A DNA stretch of 21,122 nucleotides from an uncultured Clostridia bacterium (GTDB taxonomy: Bacteria > Bacillota > Clostridia > Christensenellales > UBA1242). Made by a program: the position numbers and the translations under genes. Location: NCBI GenBank assembly GCA_937914725.1, contig CALDMJ010000147.1:1-21122 (forward strand). Reading direction: 5' to 3'. The notes beneath the pieces were generated by a model that worked only from the letters and a program-made list of their open reading frames with translations, was not told where the DNA came from and made no database searches. This document shows positions 15,552 to 21,122 of the stretch, piece by piece; position 1 is the stretch's first letter, and each line of letters begins with the position of its first letter.

Positions 15552-16802
15552 ATGTATAATGGACTAGAAATTTCGAAAGAGCTTTTTGAACTTTCCGCGC
15601 AAGCAGAACAAGAGTTGCAATCAACATTCAAAAAATTTGATGAAATATGCCTATATAACAGCGCAAAGGTGCTAAAAGCGTTTGGAGATGTCAAACTCAC
15701 TTGCACAGACTTTTGCGAGAACACGGGATACGGATACTACGACGTCGGGCGAGACAAACTTGAGCGCGTGTATTCGCAAATCTTCCACACTGAGGATGCA
15801 CTTGTTCGCCCACAAATTATGTCGGGAACACACGCACTTTCGCTCACATTTTTTGGGCTACTCAAGCACGGTGACACGCTTATTTCAATTTCGGGCGAAC
15901 CTTATGACTCACTAAAAAGCATTATCGGCTTAACGGGCGAAAGTCGCAATTCTCTTATGGCACACGGCGTCAAGTATGAACAAATTGACTTAGTCGACAA
16001 TGATTTTGACATTAAAACAATTATCACACGACTAAAGCAAAGTCCAGTCAAAATGGTAGAAATTCAGCGTTCACGCGGGTACAGTGCTAGACTTAGTTTG
16101 AGTGTAGAAAAAATTGAGCGCGTATGCAAAGCAATTCGCGAAGTTGACACAAATGTCATAATTATGGTAGACAACTGCTATGGCGACTTTGTCGAAAAGC
16201 GCGAACCAACTGAAGTTGGTGCAGACATTGTGGTCGGCTCACTGATGAAAAACCTTGGCGCTGGACAAGCAAAAACGGGGGGCTATATTGTCGGCACAGC
16301 AGAATATGTGCACGATGTGGCAGAGCGCTTTTCCGCTCCTTGCGTTGCAAAGGACGTCGGCGCAAACCTCAATCAATTGATGTCGTTTTTTAAAGGGATT
16401 TACCACGCCCCAAGCGTTGTAAATTCTAGTCTCAAAACGATGGCACTAGCAAGCAACTTGCTTGAAAAATTAGGTTATCAAGTTAGTCCGCGCTTTGACG
16501 ACCAACGTTGTGACATAGTGCAAACTATTGAATTGCATTCAGCGGACGAACTCATTGAGTTTTGTCGCGGCATTCAAAAAGGCGTCGCGCTTGAAAATTA
16601 CGTCACTCTAATGCCTAGCCCTATGCCAGGGTATCCGCACGAAGAAATTATGGCAAGCGGCAGTTTTATTTCAGGTTCGACAATCGAACTGAGTTGCGAC
16701 GGGCCTATTTGCCCGCCTTACACTGCTTATATGCAAGGGGGACTAACATACGAATACGGCAAACTTGGGCTACTAATTGCACTCACCAATTTAAAGAAAT
16801 GA
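15552..16802 (+). CDS. PLP enzyme, methionine gamma-lyase/aluminium-resistance family
   Basis: 416 residues, full length for the YnbB-type family often annotated as aluminium resistance protein or methionine gamma-lyase. The fold is the Cys/Met-metabolism type of fold-type-I PLP enzymes. SGTHALSLTFFGLL at 91-104 forms the phosphate-binding start, VDNCYG at 206-211 holds the Asp (207) that pairs with the ring nitrogen, and GSLMKNLGAGQAKTGGYI at 229-246 holds the PLP lysine (Lys233). SFISGSTIELSCDGP near the end is also family-typical. The physiological substrate of this family is poorly established; a C-S lyase or related reaction is likely. GAGGT lies 5 nt before ATG 15552. It appears monocistronic; a repeat patch follows. 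Confidence 0.9.
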   Translation: MYNGLEISKELFELSAQAEQELQSTFKKFDEICLYNSAKVLKAFGDVKLTCTDFCENTGYGYYDVGRDKLERVYSQIFHTEDALVRPQIMSGTHALSLTFFGLLKHGDTLISISGEPYDSLKSIIGLTGESRNSLMAHGVKYEQIDLVDNDFDIKTIITRLKQSPVKMVEIQRSRGYSARLSLSVEKIERVCKAIREVDTNVIIMVDNCYGDFVEKREPTEVGADIVVGSLMKNLGAGQAKTGGYIVGTAEYVHDVAERFSAPCVAKDVGANLNQLMSFFKGIYHAPSVVNSSLKTMALASNLLEKLGYQVSPRFDDQRCDIVQTIELHSADELIEFCRGIQKGVALENYVTLMPSPMPGYPHEEIMASGSFISGSTIELSCDGPICPPYTAYMQGGLTYEYGKLGLLIALTNLKK

Positions 16803-16847
16803 CATATTACAGGACTCATTTTTATTTGCTAGCGCGGCAGATGAGTA

Positions 16848-16940
16848 TACTCACTCATAATGAGGCGCGCCCCCTTCCGGGAGATTTCTCCGCTGCAGCG
16901 AACAAGTTCGCTTTCGGTCGAAATGACAATTGAGTGAGTA
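16848..16940 (-). mobile_element. MITE-like element, copy B (intact ends)
   Basis: 93 bp bounded by TACTCACTCA (16848-16857) and its exact complement TGAGTGAGTA (16931-16940). This is best read as 8-bp terminal repeats CTCACTCA plus a TA target duplication, as in IS630/Tc1-type elements. Inside are AGCGAA-CAAG-TTCGCT (16897-16912) and the same core blocks as copy A at 2809-2903, inverted. It has no coding capacity. Confidence 0.7.
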
Positions 16941-16957
16941 CCTTACCACATTAAGAT

Positions 16958-17027
16958 GTTAATTGGTTGCGGGGACAGCACCTAAAGCAGTATACTTTCA
17001 CATAAAGAAGGTACGCAGCCAATTAAC
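16958..17027. repeat. 13-bp inverted repeat
   Basis: GTTAATTGGTTGC (16958-16970) pairs with GCAGCCAATTAAC (17015-17027) with a single G-T wobble, enclosing 44 nt. The right arm and its downstream TATGTAC resemble the palindrome at 2650-2673. Confidence 0.6.
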
Positions 17028-17061
17028 TATGTACTTTATTTCATATAAAGTCGCTCACCCA

Positions 17062-17103
17062 ACCTGCACCAGTGGCGTTTGCCACCAGCGGGGTTATCCC
17101 CAC
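17062..17103 (+). repeat. Hairpin module copy 4 (double hairpin)
   Basis: ACCTGCACCAGT leads into GTGGC-GTTT-GCCAC (17072-17085), CAG, and GGGG-TTAT-CCCC (17090-17101). The second hairpin can be extended by CAG/CTG. Same flank as at 2593-2625, different but pairing stem. Confidence 0.65.
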
Positions 17104-17172
17104 TGAGAACTGCAGCGAGTAGAAAGAATATAAGGTTGACGTCTACTAAAGTAAATTACTTGCAGAGACAGT
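17098..17172 (+). repeat. 75-bp direct repeat, copy 1
   Basis: It matches 17289-17363 except at five places, all C/T or A/G exchanges. It contains GAGAACTGCAGCGAG, GTTGACGTCTACT and an AAGTAA/TTACTT inverted repeat. A GGGG-N4-CCCC hairpin runs into its first bases, as in copy 2. Confidence 0.8.
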
Positions 17173-17175
17173 CCC

Positions 17176-17198
17176 CACAGCAGCGGGGCTTTCCCCGC
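17176..17198 (+). repeat. Tetraloop hairpin GCGGGG-CTTT-CCCCGC
   Basis: A 6-bp stem (17183-17188 with 17193-17198) preceded by ACAGCA. The same ACAGCAGCGGGGCTTTCCCC starts at 17273. After the shared GAGAA the two copies diverge. Confidence 0.65.
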
Positions 17199-17288
17199 CC
17201 GAGAAGAAAATTATATAGAACGCACGCAAGTACGCCGCCCTCAAAAGTTAAATCACCGTAGGGACAGTACACACAGCAGCGGGGCTTT

Positions 17289-17363
17289 CCCCACCGAGAA
17301 CTGCAGCGAGTAGAAAGAATATAGGGTTGACGTCTACTAAAGTAAGTTACTTGTAGGGACAGT
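17289..17363 (+). repeat. 75-bp direct repeat, copy 2
   Basis: Second copy, 191 nt downstream of the first. It is preceded by a GGGG-CTTT-CCCC hairpin (17281-17292) and followed by the hairpin module that abuts the next gene. Confidence 0.8.
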
Positions 17364-17394
17364 ACCTGCACCAGTGGCGTTTGCCACAGAGGAG
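17364..17394 (+). repeat. Hairpin module copy 5, abutting a Shine-Dalgarno
   Basis: CTGCACCAGT leads into GTGGC-GTTT-GCCAC (17374-17387). The next base begins AGAGGAG (17388-17394), the ribosome site of the gene starting at 17400. The module and start signal are therefore contiguous, as at the SDR gene. Confidence 0.65.
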
Positions 17395-17399
17395 AAATT

Positions 17400-17873
17400 A
17401 TGATTGAAATAACAACAGTTTTGACAAAAGAAGTTCAAAAATCCATGACAAAAAAAATTTGGATAGGTTCGTGGATTGCTCTTACAATCGGCGCAATTGG
17501 AATGCTGCTTTACATCTTTGCCGACCCCATTTGGGGCACTCAAAAATGGACTGAATTTCTTTTGATATTCGCATTGCCATTTGGCTTTGGACTTGTCTAC
17601 ATTATTATGCTGAATAAAATTTATAAAAAACCATTTGACGAACGCAATGTCAACATCTATCAATTTGAACCCGACGGCTTCACCGTCGTCACATTTAGAG
17701 GCGACGCAAACACAGGCTCAATGCGCGTTTCCTACGACCAAATTGCGAAAGTCAAAGAAACTGCCGACTATCTATTTTTGTTCGTCAACAAATTTTCTGC
17801 ATTCGCTGTCAAAAAAGCGGACTCTTCCCCATCCGACATCGAAACTATCAAATCTTACCTTGGTGTCAAATGA
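17400..17873 (+). CDS. YcxB-like two-helix membrane protein
   Basis: 157 residues. A short polar N terminus (MIEITTVLTKE) is followed by two membrane helices (about 21-43 and 52-70). A cytoplasmic beta-type domain (about 80-157) carries VSYDQIAKVKETADYLFLF and NKFSAFAVKK, the pattern of YcxB-like C-terminal domains ('..Y..I..v.e...y..ly......f.i.k'). The family has no established function. GAGGAG lies 5 nt before ATG 17400, directly after a repeat-family hairpin. Its TGA overlaps the ATG of the following HTH gene (ATGA), which suggests the two worked together. No clear promoter is seen in the repeat patch upstream. Confidence 0.75.
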   Translation: MIEITTVLTKEVQKSMTKKIWIGSWIALTIGAIGMLLYIFADPIWGTQKWTEFLLIFALPFGFGLVYIIMLNKIYKKPFDERNVNIYQFEPDGFTVVTFRGDANTGSMRVSYDQIAKVKETADYLFLFVNKFSAFAVKKADSSPSDIETIKSYLGVK

Positions 17874-18109
17874 GAGGTTGTGATGCTGTCAAGAAAAGAA
17901 TGCTTGACTTGTTGAGCCAAAAGAATTGATCTATCAATAAAGTATGTTCACTTGGAAATTTAACAACTTCAACTTTGAATACTATGCTCAATAACAAAAG
18001 CGAGTATTGCTCGGTACGCACATTGCAAAAATTTTGCCAAGGAATTGGCATTACATTATATGACTTTTTCAATGATGACATATTTAAAGATTTAGAAATT
18101 GAATACTAA
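17870..18109 (+). pseudogene. XRE-type HTH regulator with in-frame TGA
   Basis: An ATG at 17870, overlapping the previous stop as ATGA, opens an 80-codon frame (79 residues if read through) interrupted once by TGA at 17927-17929 (codon 20). Before it reads VKKRMLDLLSQKN and after it SINKVCSLGNLTTSTLNTML, then VRTLQKFCQGIGITLYDFF. Together these give a standard small Cro/CI-type HTH protein ('..RI.dLl.ekn.SINkl...sgl..STl..il......i.TL.kic.gL.i.l.dFF'). The TGA falls just before helix 2, at a position usually Met, Leu, Gly or Trp. Since TGA is a normal stop elsewhere here, the gene is probably freshly broken. Sequencing error, read-through or internal initiation are alternatives. The rest of the frame is undamaged. 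Confidence 0.75.
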
Positions 18110-18152
18110 AAAAAAGGCTGCAAAGCACCAAATGGTGCTAGCAGCCTTTTTT
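18110..18152. terminator. Bidirectional terminator after the HTH gene
   Basis: A 12-bp outer stem AAAAAAGGCTGC/GCAGCCTTTTTT (18110-18121 with 18141-18152) encloses an inner AGCACC-AAAT-GGTGCT hairpin. It starts at the HTH stop and probably also serves the convergent B-repeat protein gene. The 129 nt between it and that gene show nothing else. Confidence 0.88.
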
Positions 18153-18281
18153 GCTATCAATTAACTAATTTAATTGAATTAGGTATATTGCGCTTGTGAG
18201 TTTCAAATTAAATTTTTCAATACAATTAAAACCCAGTTTTTCAAAATCAATCTTTTGCACAAAGAGATTCCATTCAGGCAA

Positions 18282-21122
18282 TCACCTGCCCTTTGTGTCG
18301 ATAAGTTCTTTAATTTTGTCGCGACTACTACGCTTCTTGCTTGCTTTGACAATCATAATGGTCAAGAATACTATCACTAGGAGTGCTAGGATTCCGCCTG
18401 CAATGATGAGCGGCCAGAAGATGTAGTTTTTCACTTCAACGTGTACAACTAGATTGCCCGTGATGTTGGAGAGGTCTTGGTCGTAAACAATTTTGTCGCC
18501 AAACTTCGTGCTGATTTTTGGCAAATCAGTCAAAGTTTTTCCGTACTCAACTTCTCTATATACGCGCGAGCCATCTGGCATAATAATCGTGATTGTGTAT
18601 TTATTGATTGTATACACTGCGTTGATAGTGATAGGACTTGTGATATTTGTCAAGTCGGCGTCTTCCCAATAAGGTGCGACCTTGTCGTATCCGATACGTG
18701 CAGGAATTGCAGGGATTTCGCTTGGGTCAAGCGAGTCGCCGTACTTTACATATCTCAAAATCTTTTGTTCGTTTGCCACAAACGTAATGACAATATCATC
18801 TCTTTCGATTTTACCAAACAACACGAGGTCACTTGTGATAGATTTTCCAAAGTCATAAAGTTGTGTCAAATCGACATCGGTATACCAGTTTGCAATGTGG
18901 TGCCCAACTTCAACGATAATGCCTGTTGGGATTGTCGCCCAATGTTTGTAGCCAACCTGTTGCGTCGCTTGCAATTCTCCATTGACATAGAAGTCGACCC
19001 TAAATTGTTGCAAAACATATTTACCGTAAATGTTTGTGTCACTTGTAATGAGTTGATCAAAGTCAAATAATGTCGTGAATGCAGCGTCCGCATACCACCC
19101 TTCTAGGTCATAGCCGTCAATACCAGTACCGAAATTTACTCTAACAGTTTCGCCATATTTAATTTCAACTTTATTAAGCTCTTTTTCCCCATTAAAGAAT
19201 TTAACCGTATAAGTGTTTTTAGCAAACTCAGCATATAGACTCAATTCGCCCACAACTTGTGAACTGAATGAATACAATGTGCCATTTGCCAAGCGCCAAC
19301 CGACAAAGTTGTATCCCTCTTTGATTGGGTCATTTGGTTTTGTTACGCGGCTCTCGTATTGAACTGAAGATGTCCAAAATACTTCATCATCGACATAGAA
19401 TGTGATTTTGTAGTTTGCTTTTTCATATTTTGCGTACAATGTGAGGTCAGCATAAACTTTATATGTCTCAAAATTAAATTCAGCAAGAGAGTCAATAGAT
19501 GCAAACCAGCCGATGAAGTCATAGTGCAAACGTGTAGGTCGCGTTGGTCTAGTTATCTTTCCGCCCCACTCAACAGTAACTGTTGTGTACTGCGAATTTC
19601 CAAACATCCCTTCGCGCGCGTCAAACACTATGTTATAAGTATTTTTGTTCAAGTTTTCGACTGAGATAATCATATCATCCGCAATTTGCGTGAGCATATA
19701 AGCGCCATTGATTGGCAAAATCTCTTTCTTGACTTGAGTTGTTTTGCTTGTTGCGTAAACACGAATATTGCTTTGTGAGTACGCTTCCAAAACAGTGATT
19801 TCAAATGCAAAGTCGTGATTGTAGACAATTGTTGCCTTGCTGCCGTCCGCGCTCAATGCGCCTTTGTATGCATCCAAAACATTCAATGTCATAGAATCTT
19901 GTGGATACCCACTTGGTAAAGTAATTTCGTAACTTGCAATTGTCCAGAACGCAACAAATGTGCGCGACTCTGTATACTCGCAAATTGTCGTTGTTTCAAT
20001 CGGTTGTCCTTGCGGAACATCGTTTACAATGCTCTCGTACCAGCCGCCGAAGTTGTAACCCTTTCTCTCGACGCGTGGCAAAGCGCCAAATTCCTTACCG
20101 TACTGAACGTCGATGCCGACAGGGTCAGCCGTACCGTTGTTAGCGTCAAAGTACATTGTAATCCACGCACTATCCCAAATTGCGTAGAGCGTGATTTCAT
20201 ACCCGTCAACATCGGTTTCATTCGAAACCATTCCCATATTGGCAAAAGTTTTGCCTGTGCCGTCCGCTGCAGTATTCCAGTTACCAAACGTGAAACCATC
20301 GCGCGTGAACGCGTTGTCGTTCAAAACAGTCGATTTGTCGTAAGTGAACTCTTGCACAGCCATTGTGCCAGTACCGCCATTTGCGTCAAACTTGATCGTG
20401 TACTTAATTGGCTCATATTCTGCCACAAGTGTGTACGTTCCAGCGCCGAACGTGAATTTCCCCGAGGTCTTATCAAATTCGCCGACCCCCGAACCTGACC
20501 AGCCAGTGAACTTGTACCCAGTTTTGCTTGGGCTAGCAACAGTATAGGTTGTGCCATATTCTTTGCTAATATTGAATACCCCAACTTTGTCGCTATATTC
20601 GCTGTCACTATACGTACCACCGTTCGTGTTAATTACGAGCAAGTAGTTGTTCATTGCAAAACTTGCAGTAAGTGTTGTGTCAACTAGCCATTCGATTGGC
20701 GAAGTTTCGGAATATTGTGTTCCGTCCACAAACCACCCAGTAAACTTCCTTCCCTCAAGTGAAACTTGTGGTAAAGCACCGAGTGAGGTTGTTCCGTCTG
20801 AGTTTTCAATCTTTCCGAGTAAGTCTTTGTAGTTGAATGTCTTTGTTGCAGTATTTTTGCCCGCATCCAAAATCCAGCCGTTCATAGAACTTTCGTCAAA
20901 TTGCGCACCGTTTGCATCGAGCGTGATGACAATTTTAATTGGCGTCCATATAGCAGTGATTGTAGCGTTGCCAGTTCCAAATGTAAATTTCCAAGTGTTG
21001 CCACTTTGAGTAAAACTACCTTGTCCTTCAACGGCGTACTTAACTTCAAATTTGTCGAATTTATAACCCGTCTTTGTTGGCACAAATGTAATGTCGTAAC
21101 TATCTCCATCGCTAGCTGTAAT
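18282..21122 (-). CDS. InlB B-repeat (Listeria-Bacteroides repeat) surface protein, N-terminally cut
   Basis: The frame is open to the window edge, so 947 C-terminal residues are seen and the true start lies beyond; the GTG at 21083 is an internal Val codon. At least ten beta-grasp repeats of the InlB B-repeat type are visible. Each has 'Y.I.F...GG' (KYTIKFDANGGTGTM), a 'YG' strand and 'P...GY.F.GW' (KTGYKFTGW, RKGYNFGGWY, KEGYNFVGWRL), closing '.LYA.Y'. Later copies diverge and lose GG. A different domain (about residues 400-480 of the visible part) interrupts them. The protein ends with a membrane span (YIFWPLIIAGGILALLVIVF...) and a 21-residue basic tail, with no LPXTG. This suggests a long extracellular adhesin or stalk fixed by its C terminus. 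Function is otherwise unknown. The stop is TGA at 18282. Confidence 0.9.
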   Translation of the reverse strand: MTASDGDSYDITFVPTKTGYKFDKFEVKYAVEGQGSFTQSGNTWKFTFGTGNATITAIWTPIKIVITLDANGAQFDESSMNGWILDAGKNTATKTFNYKDLLGKIENSDGTTSLGALPQVSLEGRKFTGWFVDGTQYSETSPIEWLVDTTLTASFAMNNYLLVINTNGGTYSDSEYSDKVGVFNISKEYGTTYTVASPSKTGYKFTGWSGSGVGEFDKTSGKFTFGAGTYTLVAEYEPIKYTIKFDANGGTGTMAVQEFTYDKSTVLNDNAFTRDGFTFGNWNTAADGTGKTFANMGMVSNETDVDGYEITLYAIWDSAWITMYFDANNGTADPVGIDVQYGKEFGALPRVERKGYNFGGWYESIVNDVPQGQPIETTTICEYTESRTFVAFWTIASYEITLPSGYPQDSMTLNVLDAYKGALSADGSKATIVYNHDFAFEITVLEAYSQSNIRVYATSKTTQVKKEILPINGAYMLTQIADDMIISVENLNKNTYNIVFDAREGMFGNSQYTTVTVEWGGKITRPTRPTRLHYDFIGWFASIDSLAEFNFETYKVYADLTLYAKYEKANYKITFYVDDEVFWTSSVQYESRVTKPNDPIKEGYNFVGWRLANGTLYSFSSQVVGELSLYAEFAKNTYTVKFFNGEKELNKVEIKYGETVRVNFGTGIDGYDLEGWYADAAFTTLFDFDQLITSDTNIYGKYVLQQFRVDFYVNGELQATQQVGYKHWATIPTGIIVEVGHHIANWYTDVDLTQLYDFGKSITSDLVLFGKIERDDIVITFVANEQKILRYVKYGDSLDPSEIPAIPARIGYDKVAPYWEDADLTNITSPITINAVYTINKYTITIIMPDGSRVYREVEYGKTLTDLPKISTKFGDKIVYDQDLSNITGNLVVHVEVKNYIFWPLIIAGGILALLVIVFLTIMIVKASKKRSSRDKIKELIDTKGR

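Larger units (their letters stand above)
16803..17399. repeat. 600-bp repeat patch between two plus-strand genes
   Basis: No gene is supported here; the open frames only translate repeats. It holds, in order, a MITE-like element (16848-16940), a long inverted repeat (16958-17027), a hairpin module (17062-17103), a 75-bp repeat (17098-17172), a GCGGGG hairpin (17176-17198), a 48-nt-scale unique stretch, another GGGG hairpin (17276-17292), a second 75-bp repeat (17289-17363) and a last hairpin module ending at the next gene's ribosome site. (G)GGACAGT or GGACAGC recurs at about 16972, 17357 and 17260, with GAGACAGT at 17165. Confidence 0.8.

Noticed and set aside
17098..17363. CRISPR-like array
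   Set aside because: Only two long 75-bp copies with an internally repetitive interval and no cas genes; does not fit repeat/spacer structure.
17927..17929. TGA as a sense codon (alternative genetic code)
   Set aside because: TGA ends the methyltransferase, MBG lipoprotein, PLP-enzyme, YcxB-like and B-repeat genes at the expected places, and Trp is written TGG.
21083..21085. GTG start for the B-repeat protein
   Set aside because: The frame continues without a stop to the window edge and the GTG encodes a Val inside a repeat, so the gene is simply cut by the window.

Overview
The window reads as chromosomal DNA of a low-GC, monoderm (Gram-positive-type) bacterium, most likely an uncultured member of Bacillota/Clostridia. 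The grounds are strong Shine-Dalgarno sites of the AGGAGG type before nearly every gene, sigma-A-type TTGACA/TATAAT promoters, intrinsic terminators, a lipoprotein, single-membrane surface proteins, and a TasA/camelysin-like protein. TGA ends at least five intact genes, so the standard code applies. No phage, CRISPR array, rRNA or tRNA is visible. Naming the organism more narrowly would be guessing.

Layout. (1) 1-2576, minus strand: an ECF sigma factor gene overlaps by 11 nt the gene of an RsgI-type membrane anti-sigma factor. A secreted TasA-like protein with its own promoter and terminator follows. (2) 2577-3052: a gene-free stretch with hairpin modules, a MITE-like element and a bidirectional terminator. 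(3) 3053-4585, minus: a collagen-like protein with a Cys-rich N terminus and a BclA/C1q-like C-terminal head. (4) 4808-10216, minus: a tightly packed run of a giant MBG-repeat lipoprotein, ung, an RsmC-like methyltransferase and rsmA/ksgA, with gaps of +20, -1 and -4 nt. (5) 10454-12529, plus: a beta-helix adhesin-like membrane protein, convergent on an SDR oxidoreductase across a shared terminator. (6) 13567-15191, minus: efp and a PnuC-like transporter. (7) 15552-16802, plus: a PLP enzyme of the methionine gamma-lyase/aluminium-resistance family. (8) 16803-17399: a second, denser repeat patch. (9) 17400-18109, plus: a YcxB-like membrane protein gene coupled to a small HTH gene that carries an in-frame TGA. 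(10) 18282-end, minus: the C-terminal 947 residues of a giant InlB B-repeat surface protein.

Two themes run through the window. One is cell-surface display: the TasA-like protein, the collagen-like protein, the MBG lipoprotein, the beta-helix protein and the B-repeat protein. Between the surface genes lie housekeeping genes (ung, rsmA, efp, SDR, PLP enzyme). The other is a family of short structured repeats. The most interesting non-coding signal is a hairpin module with conserved flank GCACCAGT (or GCGGCAGT). It occurs at three separate loci with stem sequences that differ but still pair. At two loci its last stem ends directly against a gene's Shine-Dalgarno. A second family is a ~94-bp element present twice in inverted orientation. 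One copy has clean CTCACTCA terminal repeats flanked by TA, and the internal hairpin is conserved only in its pairing.
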